Shown one piece after another: positions 1-7,322 of a stretch of DNA of 64,000 bases (its first letter is position 1; the number at the start of each line of letters is the position of its first letter). The stretch is from Microbacterium sufflavum (GTDB lineage: Bacteria; Actinomycetota; Actinomycetes; Actinomycetales; Microbacteriaceae), in contig NZ_CP078076.1 of assembly GCF_023101165.1 (NCBI RefSeq), positions 2,294,001 to 2,358,000 on the forward strand, given 5' to 3'. The notes beneath the pieces are model-generated. The model made no database searches, was not told where the DNA came from, and saw only the letters and a program-made list of their open reading frames with translations. The translations under genes were made by a program, and so were the position numbers.

Positions 1-597
1 TACCTCGGCCTCCACGGCATCCTCCGCTGGATCCACCGCCGCGACGATCCGCTCGCCCTGCGCGAGGTGGTGCACATCGTGGCGGTCGGCGCGCTCGCGG
101 TCGCGACCGGCTTCGCGTGGCAGGTGATCGCCGCCGTCGTCACGGGCGACCCCGGGGCGTATCTCGCGACCGAGCTCGCCTGGCGTCGGCACTGGATCGT
201 GGGCGGCGTCGACGGCTTCGTGCCGTTCGAGGGGTGGGTGCAGGCGTCGCAGTTCTGGTTCTCGCTGTGGGGGCTTCCCGCCGCGGGGGGACCCGTCGCG
301 CTCGTGCTGCTCGTGGTGGCCGCGGCCCTCGCGCTGCTGTTCGCCCGCCCGGTGCGGGCACTGGGTGCGGACCTGCGCCTGTGGAGTGCGAGCTACCTGC
401 TGTACCTGCTGGCGGTGTTCTTCCCGCAGTCGAGCACGTTCCGGTTGCTGCTGCCGCTCAGCCCGGCGTGGGGCGCGGTCGCGGTGCCCCGGTCGCGCGC
501 CTGGCGTCTCGGCGTGCTGGTGCTGTGCCTGCTCGGTCAGTGGGTGTGGATCTACCACGTGTATGCGCTCGGCAGCACGTTCTGGCAGGTTCCCTGA
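1..597 (+). CDS. Polytopic membrane protein, 3' end (5' end outside window)
   Basis: The reading frame is open from base 1 and ends at a TGA at 595-597, so only the last 198 residues are present. They form about five hydrophobic segments separated by short loops, ending in a tryptophan/tyrosine-rich helix (QWVWIYHVYALGS). A motif FFPQSSTFRLLLPLSP lies before the last segment. This layout is like the C-terminal part of actinobacterial PIG-V/mannosyltransferase-like membrane proteins, but the catalytic N-terminus is missing, so that is a guess. No domain can be assigned with certainty. The next gene starts 94 bases downstream behind its own promoter. Confidence 0.75.
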   Translation, partial: YLGLHGILRWIHRRDDPLALREVVHIVAVGALAVATGFAWQVIAAVVTGDPGAYLATELAWRRHWIVGGVDGFVPFEGWVQASQFWFSLWGLPAAGGPVALVLLVVAAALALLFARPVRALGADLRLWSASYLLYLLAVFFPQSSTFRLLLPLSPAWGAVAVPRSRAWRLGVLVLCLLGQWVWIYHVYALGSTFWQVP

Positions 598-653
598 TCG
601 CGCGGGAGAACGGGATTGTGTCGGCGTGACGTCCACGGCGCGGTGTCACCCGA

Positions 654-659
654 TAAACT
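654..659 (+). promoter_or_regulatory. Probable -10 box for the DUF3117 gene
   Basis: TAAACT lies 32 bases before the ATG at 692, in a locally AT-richer patch. This allows a leader of about 25 bases that holds a strong purine-rich ribosome site (GGAGGA at 674-679, AGGGAG at 681-686). No clear -35 box is seen. Confidence 0.45.
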
Positions 660-691
660 CGTTCCATACCACCGGAGGAAAGGGAGCCACG

Positions 692-865
692 ATGGCAGCG
701 ATGAAGCCGAGGACCGGAGACGGACCGATGGAGGCCGTGAAAGAAGGACGACTCATCATCGTGCGCGTTCCGCTCGAGGGCGGCGGCCGCCTGGTCGTCT
801 CCGTGAACGACGCCGAAGCGAAGGAGCTCCACGACGTGCTGGGTGCCGTCGTGACGCCGGCCTGA
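692..865 (+). CDS. DUF3117 family protein (57 aa)
   Basis: A small soluble protein starting MAAMKPRTGDGPMEAVKEGR and containing RVPLEGGGRLVVSV, which is the signature of the actinobacterial DUF3117 family (Rv1211-like in Mycobacterium). The length of 57 residues fits the family. The ATG at 692 is chosen because it begins the conserved block and follows GGAGGA/AGGGAG. The function is unknown. It is a single-gene unit with its own -10 box and a palindromic terminator shared with the convergent methyltransferase gene. Confidence 0.93.
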   Translation: MAAMKPRTGDGPMEAVKEGRLIIVRVPLEGGGRLVVSVNDAEAKELHDVLGAVVTPA

Positions 866-894
866 TCGAACCGGGTCCGCTCGTGCGGAACCAG

Positions 895-926
895 GAGGGC
901 GATGGATCCGCGGATCCATCGCCCTC
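895..926. terminator. Perfect 32-base palindrome, bidirectional terminator
   Basis: Bases 895-910 and 911-926 are exact inverted repeats with no unpaired loop bases in the duplex; in RNA the hairpin would open about four bases at the tip. It is followed by TTTC on the + strand. It lies between the convergent DUF3117 (+) and methyltransferase (-) genes, so it can end both transcripts. Confidence 0.7.
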
Positions 927-954
927 TTTCGCTGTTCCGGCCCCGTGCCCGCGG

Positions 955-1593
955 TCAGTCCTGGTCGTCGAGGCGCACCAGCTGCAGCAGTCCCTCACCG
1001 GCCGGCGACACCGTGGCCAGCACCGCGGAGGACTCCTGGGTCGCCTGCACCAGCGAGCGGTAGGCGGAGGTCACGTCGTCGCGCTGCACGGGGTCGGCCA
1101 CGCGACCGCCGGCGAGGATGCGCGGCACGAGCACGAGCCCGCCGACCCGTGCGAGCCGCAAACCGTGCTCGACGTACTCGATCACGTTCTCCGGGTCGGC
1201 GTCGACCAGCACGATGTCGTACGAGGACTCGTTCATGCGCGGCAGCACGTCGCTCGCGCGACCCGTGATGAGGCGGGCTCGGGTGGACGGGACGCGGGCG
1301 TCGGCGAACGCCTGGCGTGCCGCGGCGAGATGCTCCGGCTCGTTGTCGATCGTGGTCAGAACGGCCTGCGGGGCGCCGCGCAGCAGCCAGAGGCCGGACA
1401 CGCCGGCACCGGTGCCGATCTCGACGATCGACCGCGCCCCCGCAGCGGCGGCGAGCACGGCGATCTGCGAACCGACCGCGGCGCTCACCGGGGCGGCACC
1501 GAGCTCGACCGCGTGCGCGCGCGCCCTCGCGAGGGAATCCGGTTCGACGATGGATTCTCGAAGGAAGCGCGCGTTGGCGTCGTGCTCGCTCAT
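955..1593 (-). CDS. O-methyltransferase, class I SAM-dependent (212 aa)
   Basis: A SAM-dependent methyltransferase of the caffeoyl-CoA/catechol O-methyltransferase type (Rv1220c-like). Motif I is VEIGTGAGVSGLWLLR near residue 57, followed by the acidic strand TTIDNEPEHL that binds the SAM ribose, then DIVLVDADPENVIEY, the usual metal/substrate loop. ATG at 1593 is chosen over an upstream in-frame start because it is preceded by GGGAG on the reverse strand and gives the family's normal N-terminus (MSEHDANARF). The substrate is unknown. It converges on DUF3117 and diverges from tatB. Confidence 0.9.
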   Translation of the reverse strand: MSEHDANARFLRESIVEPDSLARARAHAVELGAAPVSAAVGSQIAVLAAAAGARSIVEIGTGAGVSGLWLLRGAPQAVLTTIDNEPEHLAAARQAFADARVPSTRARLITGRASDVLPRMNESSYDIVLVDADPENVIEYVEHGLRLARVGGLVLVPRILAGGRVADPVQRDDVTSAYRSLVQATQESSAVLATVSPAGEGLLQLVRLDDQD

Positions 1594-1671
1594 GGCCTGA
1601 CTCTCCCTGCCTGCGTGGGTGATGCCTCCAGGGTATGGGCTGTCTGCGCGCAGACTCCGCAGGCGCGGCGG

Positions 1672-1677
1672 TAGCCT
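1672..1677 (+). promoter_or_regulatory. -10 box of leaderless tatB
   Basis: TAGCCT ends six bases before the tatB ATG at 1684. This places the transcript start on or next to the start codon, so the mRNA would have no leader. No ribosome site is present in those six bases. Confidence 0.6.
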
Positions 1678-1683
1678 GGTCAC

Positions 1684-2058
1684 ATGACGTTCGGTCTGAC
1701 CTTCGAGAAGCTGCTGCTGATCGGCCTCATCGCGGTGCTGATCATCGGACCCGAACGTCTTCCCCGTGCGGCCGAGAGCTTCGCGCGACTCGTCCGCAAG
1801 GCCGGCGAGTACCTGCGCGACACCAAGTCGCGGATGCGGGAGGAGATGGGCCCGGAGCTCGACGACGTCGACTGGCGCAAGCTCGACCCGCGGCAGTACG
1901 ACCCCCGGCGCATCATCCGCGACGCCCTGTTCGAGGAGCCCCAGCCGGCGACCCCGGCCGCGGTCGCCGCCACCATCGCGGAACCGGTGGCCCCGCGCAC
2001 CGCGCCGCCGGTGTTCGACGCGCAGAACCGTCCTCCGTTCGACTCCGAGGCCACCTGA
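1684..2058 (+). CDS. tatB: Sec-independent (Tat) translocase subunit TatB (124 aa)
   Basis: TatB forms the TatBC receptor that recognises twin-arginine signal peptides at the inner membrane. The protein starts with a single hydrophobic helix at about residues 7-21, followed directly by the hinge IGPERLP and an amphipathic helix (AAESFARLVRKAGEYLRD), the defining TatA/B layout. The length and the acidic, proline-rich C-terminal tail point to TatB rather than TatA. tatA and tatC are not in the window; a separated tatB is also known in mycobacteria. It ends nine bases from the convergent PH-like gene. Confidence 0.95.
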   Translation: MTFGLTFEKLLLIGLIAVLIIGPERLPRAAESFARLVRKAGEYLRDTKSRMREEMGPELDDVDWRKLDPRQYDPRRIIRDALFEEPQPATPAAVAATIAEPVAPRTAPPVFDAQNRPPFDSEAT

Positions 2059-2067
2059 CCCGACGGC

Positions 2068-2562
2068 TCAGGAGACGCGGGATCGCAGGCGTGCGATGTC
2101 GTCGTCGCTCAGCAGCACGCGGGGGATCGCGGTCGCGACCGCGGCATCGCGCACCTTGAGCAGCACGGCGTCGCGTCCGACGCGGACGTGCTGGAACGTG
2201 GAGTAGGGGATCTCGGAGCGCCGCCGGTCGCTGCCCAGCTGCAGCCGGTCGTCCTCCAGCGCCACCCACACCACGCTCTCCACGGGCATGGCGGCCCGCA
2301 CCGCACGGCGCGCGCTGGACACCGACAGCAGCACCGCATAGAGGCCGAGGGCGACCGCGACCGCCGGAGTGAAGGCCACGATGGCGGACGTCTCCTGCCC
2401 GGCGCGCGCGGTCGCGGTGAGGTTGAGCACGCCGATGATCAGGGCGGCGGCCAGCGCCAGCCACATGACGATGGCGACCGGGCGCGTGAGGGTGTAGATC
2501 GCGGCGTCCCTCGCCATGTGACGGAGCAGTCTCTCGTCCACGGTCACGGAGCGGTGCGGCAT
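2068..2562 (-). CDS. Two-helix membrane protein with PH-like C-terminal domain (164 aa)
   Basis: The N-terminal part carries two hydrophobic segments (about residues 28-50 and 62-83). The C-terminal half (SARRAVRAAMPVESVVWVAL onwards) is a soluble beta-rich region resembling YcxB/bacterial PH-like domains. The ATG at 2562 is preferred over the GTG at 2577 because GGAGG lies seven bases before the ATG, inside the longer version. It starts 18 bases after the stop of mrp on the same strand and is probably the last gene of that operon. The function is unknown. Confidence 0.75.
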   Translation of the reverse strand: MPHRSVTVDERLLRHMARDAAIYTLTRPVAIVMWLALAAALIIGVLNLTATARAGQETSAIVAFTPAVAVALGLYAVLLSVSSARRAVRAAMPVESVVWVALEDDRLQLGSDRRRSEIPYSTFQHVRVGRDAVLLKVRDAAVATAIPRVLLSDDDIARLRSRVS

Positions 2563-2580
2563 CCGGGCATCCTCCACGGG

Positions 2581-3702
2581 TCAGGAGATCGACATCGGCA
2601 GCGGTCGACCGGCGAGGCCGCGTCCCCGTCGTCCGAGCTGTGCGGCAAGAGTGCGGATCGCGGTCGCCGCCGCGTCGTCCGGCTCGGCGATCACGACGGG
2701 GTCGCCGACGTCGCCGCCCCGCCGCAGCGCGGGGCTGAGCGGGATCGATGCCAACAGCGGCACCGGGGAGCCGGGTTCCGACAGGGCCTCGGCGACCGCC
2801 GCCCCGCCGCCCGCGCCGAACAGGTCGACCACGGTGCCGTCCGGGAGCGTGTACGCCGCCATGTTCTCGACCACGCCGATCACCCGCTGTCCGGTCTGCC
2901 GCGCCACCAGTCCGCTGCGGATCGCCACCTCCGATGCGGCCGCCTGCGGCGTCGTCACCACGAGGACCTCCGCGTGGGGGAGCAGCTGACCGATCGAGAT
3001 CGCGATGTCTCCCGTGCCGGGCGGCATGTCGATCAGCAGCACGTCGAGGTCGCCGAAGAAGACGTCGGTGAGGAACTGCGACACGGTCCGATGCAGCATG
3101 GGCCCGCGCCACGCGACGACCGACTCGCCGTCGCGCAGGAACATCCCGATCGAGATCGCCTTCACGCCGTGCGCGACCGGGGGCAGCATGAGGTCGTCGA
3201 TGCGCGTGGGCTGCGTGCCGGCGGGGATGCCGAGCAGACCGGGGATCGAGAACCCGTGCACGTCGGCGTCGACGAGGCCGACCGCGAGCCCGCGCTGGGC
3301 GAGAGCGACCGCGAGGTTCGCGGTGACGGTGGACTTGCCGACGCCGCCCTTCCCGCTGGACACGAGGATCACGCGGGTGAGCGACTCGGGTCCGAACGGC
3401 ATGTGGCGCGGCGGGCGACCGGCGCGCAGCTTCTCGGTCAGCGCCTTCCGCTCGGCGGGGGTCATGACCCCCACGTCCACCTCGACGGTCTCGATGCCGG
3501 GCACCGCGGCGGCCGCGGCGCGGACATCCCGCTCGATGCGGTCGGCGGCGGGGCACCCGACGATGGTCAACGCGATCCCGACGTGCGCGACGGTGCCGTC
3601 GACCTCGATGTCCCGCACCATGTCGAGCTCACCGATGGGGCGTCGCAGCTCCGGGTCCGTGACGGCGGAGACGGCGCTGCGGACGCTGTCGGCCGCGGTC
3701 AT
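2581..3702 (-). CDS. mrp: Mrp/ApbC-type Fe-S cluster carrier P-loop ATPase (373 aa)
   Basis: A ParA/MinD-type ATPase that carries iron-sulfur clusters to target proteins in the cytoplasm. Residues 1-80 form a DUF59/MIP18 domain with one cysteine (C50). The deviant Walker A SSGKGGVGKST is at 115-125, followed by VDADVHGFSIPG and LLIDMPPGTGD. The place where ApbC/NBP35 proteins usually have a CxxC (after VVENM) reads AAYTLPDGTVVDLFG here, without cysteines, so the bridging cluster site is absent or elsewhere. The ATG overlaps the DUF1003 stop (ATGA), showing translational coupling. Confidence 0.93.
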   Translation of the reverse strand: MTAADSVRSAVSAVTDPELRRPIGELDMVRDIEVDGTVAHVGIALTIVGCPAADRIERDVRAAAAAVPGIETVEVDVGVMTPAERKALTEKLRAGRPPRHMPFGPESLTRVILVSSGKGGVGKSTVTANLAVALAQRGLAVGLVDADVHGFSIPGLLGIPAGTQPTRIDDLMLPPVAHGVKAISIGMFLRDGESVVAWRGPMLHRTVSQFLTDVFFGDLDVLLIDMPPGTGDIAISIGQLLPHAEVLVVTTPQAAASEVAIRSGLVARQTGQRVIGVVENMAAYTLPDGTVVDLFGAGGGAAVAEALSEPGSPVPLLASIPLSPALRRGGDVGDPVVIAEPDDAAATAIRTLAAQLGRRGRGLAGRPLPMSIS

Positions 3703-4223
3703 GGGGTCGCGCCGCCCGCCGGCTCGTCCTCGGCGTCGTTCAGCTCGGCCAGCAGCGCCTTCAGCTCCTGGCGCAGCACGTCTCGGGTGACCGCCTGCGA
3801 ATTGCGCTCCTCGAGCGCCATGCGCAGCGCCACGATCTCCCGCGCCAGGTACTCCGTGTCGGCGAGGTTGCGCTCGGCCCGCTGGCGGTCCTGCTCGATC
3901 TGCACGCGGTCGCGGTCGTCCTGCCGGTTCTGCGCGAGCAGGATCAGCGGGGCGGCGTACGAGGCCTGCAGCGACAGCATGAGCGTGAGCGCCGTGAACC
4001 CCAGGGCCGCATCGTCGAAGCGCAGGTGGTGCGGCATGAGCGTGTTCCACCCGATCCAGAGGATGCAGAACAGGCTGAGGATCACGAGGAAGGCGGGCGT
4101 GCCCATGGCCCGGGCGACCCACTCCGTGAACCGTCCGAAGCGGTCGCGGGAGGTGGTGCGGGGGCGCGTGGTTCCCCGCCCCGGTGCGTCCAGGCGCGGC
4201 GTCGAGCGGCTCATCCTCGCCAT
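3699..4223 (-). CDS. DUF1003 membrane protein (174 aa)
   Basis: A basic N-terminus, two transmembrane helices (about residues 44-63 and 75-98) and a long charged heptad-like C-terminal region (QDDRDRVQIEQDRQRAERN onwards) that should form a coiled coil. This is the DUF1003 layout. The ATG at 4223 shares one base with the stop of the upstream MgtE/CBS gene (TGATG); a second ATG nine bases later is possible. The conserved trio MgtE-like - DUF1003 - Mrp suggests a shared role, perhaps in cation homeostasis, but no function is proven. Confidence 0.9.
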   Translation of the reverse strand: MARMSRSTPRLDAPGRGTTRPRTTSRDRFGRFTEWVARAMGTPAFLVILSLFCILWIGWNTLMPHHLRFDDAALGFTALTLMLSLQASYAAPLILLAQNRQDDRDRVQIEQDRQRAERNLADTEYLAREIVALRMALEERNSQAVTRDVLRQELKALLAELNDAEDEPAGGATP

Positions 4224-5488
4224 CAGCGCGCCCCCGTCGTGGGCGAGGCGTCGTCGCTGTCGTGCGTGCGCCAGTCGTCGGGCAGCAGGTAGTCCAGCAC
4301 GTCGTCGATGCTGATGGCGCCGACGAGGCGGTGGGCGGCGTCGATCACGGGCAGCGACACCAGGTCGTAGCTGGCGAGCATGCGGGCGACCTCGGCCGCG
4401 GAGGCCGTGACCGGCACGGGTTCGAGGCTGTCGTCGAGGATGGCGCCGAGGCGCTCGTGCGGCGGGTAGCGCAGCATCCGCTGGAAGTGCACGAGGCCCA
4501 GCAGGCGTCCGGTCGGGGTCTCGAACGGGGGCAGCGTGACGAACACCGCGGCGGCGAGGGCGGGGTGCAGCTCGTGACGGCGAATGAGCGCCAGCGCCTC
4601 GGCCACGGTCGCGTCGGCGGAGAGGATGATCGGCTCCGGCGTCATCAGGCCGCCCGCCGTGTCCGGGCCGTAGCGGAGCAGCATCCGGACGTCCTCTGCC
4701 TCCTCCGGCTCCATCAGCTCGAGCAGCTGCTCCAGGCGGTTGGGCGGCAGCTGCGCGAGCAGGTCGGCGGCGTCGTCCGGTTCCATCTGGTCGAGGATGT
4801 CCGCGGCGCGCTCGTCGCCGAGCCGGTCGAGGATGTGCACCTGCTCGTCCTCCGGCATCTCCTCCAGGGCGTCGGCGAGACGGTCGTCGGAGAGCTCTTC
4901 GGCGACCTCGATCATGCGCTGCTGCGGCAGGTCGAGGAGGGTGTTGGCGAGGTCGGCGGCGTGCAGTTCGGAGTACGACGCGACGAGCTGCTCGGCGGAC
5001 TGCGCCTCGCCCGGCGCCCGCTCCTCGGCGACCTCGTTCCAGGCGGCGAACGTCGTCGGCCCCTTGGCGAAGGGGGAGGCCCCGGTCTTCGGTCGCCGCA
5101 GGAAGAGCTGGCTGATGGCCCATTCGCCCAGACGGTTCGGCTCGATCGCCACGTCTTCGATGACGGCGGTGCCGCTGCCGTCGATGAGGCTCACGCGGCG
5201 CCCGAGCATCTCCGCGAGCACCCGCACCTCACCGGCTCGCGGTGAGAAGCGGCGCACGTTGATGAGGCCCGTGGTGATGACCTGCCCCGACCGGATCGAG
5301 GTGACCCGCCCGATCGAGAGGAACACGTGGCGGCGGCCGGGGATCTCGACCACGAGGCCGATCACACGAGGGGCCGCGGTACTTCGATACACGACGACGA
5401 CATCCCGGACTTTGCCGAGCCGGTCGCCGACGGGATCGAAGACGGCGCACCCTGCGAGGCGCGCGGCGAAGACCCGTTGTGTGCTCAC
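4223..5488 (-). CDS. MgtE N-domain and CBS-domain protein without membrane domain (421 aa)
   Basis: Contains the cytosolic part of a MgtE magnesium channel but no membrane segment. In order: two PRC-barrel-like beta blocks (about 1-75 and 85-135), a MgtE_N superhelix with repeated acidic motifs (LADALEEMPEDEQVHILDRL, ILDQMEPDDAADLLAQLP; about 165-275), and a CBS pair (about 285-405; LMTPEPIILSADATVAEAL and LPVIDAAHRLVGAISIDDVL). It probably senses Mg or a nucleotide. GTG at 5488 is chosen because TACGCT ends six bases upstream, a leaderless start. It is first in the operon with DUF1003 and mrp. Confidence 0.88.
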   Translation of the reverse strand: MSTQRVFAARLAGCAVFDPVGDRLGKVRDVVVVYRSTAAPRVIGLVVEIPGRRHVFLSIGRVTSIRSGQVITTGLINVRRFSPRAGEVRVLAEMLGRRVSLIDGSGTAVIEDVAIEPNRLGEWAISQLFLRRPKTGASPFAKGPTTFAAWNEVAEERAPGEAQSAEQLVASYSELHAADLANTLLDLPQQRMIEVAEELSDDRLADALEEMPEDEQVHILDRLGDERAADILDQMEPDDAADLLAQLPPNRLEQLLELMEPEEAEDVRMLLRYGPDTAGGLMTPEPIILSADATVAEALALIRRHELHPALAAAVFVTLPPFETPTGRLLGLVHFQRMLRYPPHERLGAILDDSLEPVPVTASAAEVARMLASYDLVSLPVIDAAHRLVGAISIDDVLDYLLPDDWRTHDSDDASPTTGAR

Positions 5489-5494
5489 TCGTCC

Positions 5495-5500
5495 AGCGTA
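5495..5500 (-). promoter_or_regulatory. -10 box of the leaderless MgtE/CBS operon
   Basis: On the minus strand TACGCT is followed by six bases (GGACGA) and then the GTG start at 5488. This fits a leaderless transcript covering the MgtE-like, DUF1003 and mrp genes. Confidence 0.6.
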
Positions 5501-5573
5501 TCCCGGGGGTCTCGCCCGCGGCGGCCGCACGCCATCCGCGGCGGCCGTGAGCACGGCATGGAAGAATGGCTTG

Positions 5574-6386
5574 ATGAGCATGCTTAATCGCCCAGCGAAC
5601 GGCACGGACACCGGCGAGATCGTCGCCTCGATGCGCGACTACGAGAGCGCGCAGAAGACGGTGTCGAAGCTGATCGCCGGAGAGGTGCCGGCGCGGGACA
5701 TCGCGATCGTCGGGCAGAGCGTCCGCACGGTCGAGCGGGTGACGGGGCGCCTCGGCTATGCCGCCGCTGCCCGATCGGGCGCGATCAACGGCGTGCTGAT
5801 CGGGCTCTTCCTGTCGGCCATCCTGGTGCTCGGCAACCCCGAGGTCCCCATCCAGCTGTTCGTGGGATTCGTCTTCATCGGTGTCGCGGTCGGCATGCTG
5901 CTGAGCCTCGTGACGTACGCGATCGTCCGCCGGCGCCGCGACTTCGCGAGCGTCACGCAGTTCGCCGCCGATCACTACGAGGTCACGGTGCAGGCGGCGT
6001 CGCTGGCCAAGGCCCGCCAGGTGCTCGGTGCCACGCGGGTCGCTCCGGTGCGCCCGCCCGTGAACCTGGACGAGCCGCCGCGCTACGGGGAGCGCATCAC
6101 CCCGGGCGCCGGTACCCCCGCTCCCGCTCCCGCACCCCCGGCTGCCCCGGCTCCCGCGCCCGCTCCGCCGGCCGCGCCGGCCCCCGAACCTGAGCCGGGC
6201 GCCGACCCCGCCCCCGCTCCGGCCCCCGAGCCCGCTCCCGCCCCGGAGCCCGCCCCCGAACCCGCTCCCGCCCCCGAACCCGCTCCCGCCCCGGAGCCCG
6301 CTCCCGCCCCGGAGCCCGCTCCCGCCCCCGAGCCCGGGGTGCCGCCCCGGCCGGCCGATCCCGGCGCCGCTGGCACGATCCGCTGA
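5574..6386 (+). CDS. General-stress-protein-17M-like membrane protein with P/A/E tail (270 aa)
   Basis: Residues 10-55 (TGEIVASMRDYESAQKTVSKL onward) match the GSP17M/YflT-type domain. Two glycine-rich membrane segments follow (about 66-85 and 91-115), then a basic RRRRDFASV stretch and a second small domain. From about residue 178 to the end the chain is almost only Pro, Ala and Glu, built from PAPEPA units. It starts with ATG at 5574, with AAGAAT ending six bases upstream. Rv1234 is the likely mycobacterial counterpart by gene order. It is divergent from the MgtE/CBS operon. The function is unknown. Confidence 0.82.
   Translation: MSMLNRPANGTDTGEIVASMRDYESAQKTVSKLIAGEVPARDIAIVGQSVRTVERVTGRLGYAAAARSGAINGVLIGLFLSAILVLGNPEVPIQLFVGFVFIGVAVGMLLSLVTYAIVRRRRDFASVTQFAADHYEVTVQAASLAKARQVLGATRVAPVRPPVNLDEPPRYGERITPGAGTPAPAPAPPAAPAPAPAPPAAPAPEPEPGADPAPAPAPEPAPAPEPAPEPAPAPEPAPAPEPAPAPEPAPAPEPGVPPRPADPGAAGTIR
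6208..6335 (+). repeat. Tandem repeat with about 18-base unit coding PAPEPA
   Basis: Repeated CCCGCTCCCGCCCC(C/G)GAG-type units, differing by single third-position changes, code for alternating Pro-Ala/Pro-Glu in the stress-protein tail. A less regular Pro/Ala stretch precedes it from about 6108. Such repeats change copy number easily. Confidence 0.8.
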
Positions 6387-6402
6387 CGCGGCACGACGAG
6401 CG

Positions 6403-7062
6403 ATGAGCACCCTCGACGTCGCGCTGCCCAACGGCACGGTCACGGTGTCGATCGATCGGACGGACGCCGAGAGTGACGACATCGTCCTGATCGCCCACGG
6501 CGCCGGCGCGGGCAAGGACCACCCGTTCCTCGTCGGCCTCGCCGGGGCACTCGACGGTCTCGGTCTCGCGACGGCACGGTTCTCCTTCCCCTACAGCGAG
6601 CAGGGGCGGAAGATGCCGGGTCCGGCGGCCCACGCCGTCGCCACCTGGCGCGCGATCGTCGAGGCCACCCGGGCCGCCCACCCCGGTCGACGCATCTGGG
6701 CCGCGGGCAAGTCGTACGGCGGGCGCATGGCGTCGCTCGCGGTCGCCGAGGGGCTCGCCGTCGACGGGCTCGTGTACCTCGGCTACCCCCTGCACCCGCC
6801 GGGGCGCCCGGACCGTCCGCGCACCGAGCACCTTCTGGCGATCGCCGTGCCGCAGCTGTTCATCGAGGGGACGAACGACCCGTTCATCCAGCCGCTGTCG
6901 CAGTTCGAGGAGGCGTTCGCCGCCTGCCAGGACGCCCGGGTCCACTGGATCGAGGGCGGCGGTCACTCCTTCGAGATCGCGGGACACAAGCGCCCCGCGG
7001 CCGATGTCGGGGCCGCGCTCGCCCCGGTGATCCGCGACTTCATCGTCGCCCGACGCCGCTGA
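6403..7062 (+). CDS. Alpha/beta hydrolase, KANL3/Tex30-like (219 aa)
   Basis: A compact alpha/beta hydrolase. The oxyanion strand is VLIAHGAGAGKDHPF (about residues 28-42), the nucleophile elbow is GKSYGGRM (Ser near residue 106), the acid lies in FIEGTNDPF and the catalytic histidine in GGGHSFE (about residue 190). This set and the lack of a lid match the KANL3/Tex30 or dienelactone-hydrolase-like group. The substrate cannot be read from sequence. It begins 16 bases after the stress-protein gene and is probably cotranscribed with it. Confidence 0.88.
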   Translation: MSTLDVALPNGTVTVSIDRTDAESDDIVLIAHGAGAGKDHPFLVGLAGALDGLGLATARFSFPYSEQGRKMPGPAAHAVATWRAIVEATRAAHPGRRIWAAGKSYGGRMASLAVAEGLAVDGLVYLGYPLHPPGRPDRPRTEHLLAIAVPQLFIEGTNDPFIQPLSQFEEAFAACQDARVHWIEGGGHSFEIAGHKRPAADVGAALAPVIRDFIVARRR

Positions 7063-7322
7063 CGAGATTCCCCAGAACTTTTTCTCCGATTCGCGTAATG
7101 AATCGCGTGCGAGCCCGTCTCATCAGGTGGAGACGCCACACGAACTCCTCCGGGGGGCAGAGTTCGGGCGCCGGTGCGGGGGGTTCTGCGCCGGTCGGGT
7201 GGGCTCGGGAGCCTCGGGGGAGGAGTTCCCGGCCCGGCCCGCTTCCATGCAGGGGGACGGGCCGCCGATCTGGGGAGAACGGCGGCCCACCACCCCTCAC
7301 TCCGCCAGACCGGAGGCAGCGG
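7063..7322. other. Intergenic region with several inverted repeats, no gene found
   Basis: 260 bases between convergent genes. It starts with an AT-richer patch (ACTTTTTCTCC at about 7077) and a small inverted repeat (CGATTC at 7087-7092, GAATCG at 7100-7105). A 10-base pair of arms follows (GAACTCCTCC at 7142-7151 with GGAGGAGTTC at 7219-7228) enclosing a short hairpin at 7202-7213, then a 9-base-pair hairpin at 7259-7288. This is more paired structure than a simple terminator needs, so a structured RNA is possible. Confidence 0.4.
7259..7288. terminator. 9-bp hairpin between convergent genes
   Basis: GGGCCGCCG at 7259-7267 pairs exactly with CGGCGGCCC at 7280-7288 around a 12-base loop. 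There is no T-tract on either side. It lies downstream of both the hydrolase (+) and the phosphotransferase (-) and may end either transcript. Confidence 0.45.

Noticed and set aside
2563..2577. Upstream GTG start for the PH-like membrane gene
   Set aside because: The GGAGG ribosome site lies inside this extension, so the ATG at 2562 is the better start.
6083..6394. Gly/Ser/Ala repeat protein (silk-like) on the minus strand
   Set aside because: It is the reverse reading of the PAPEPA repeat; no start signal, and the + frame continues a real gene.
7063..7322. RNase P RNA, tmRNA or a known riboswitch
   Set aside because: None of the conserved core sequences of these RNAs could be found; kept only as an unknown structured region.
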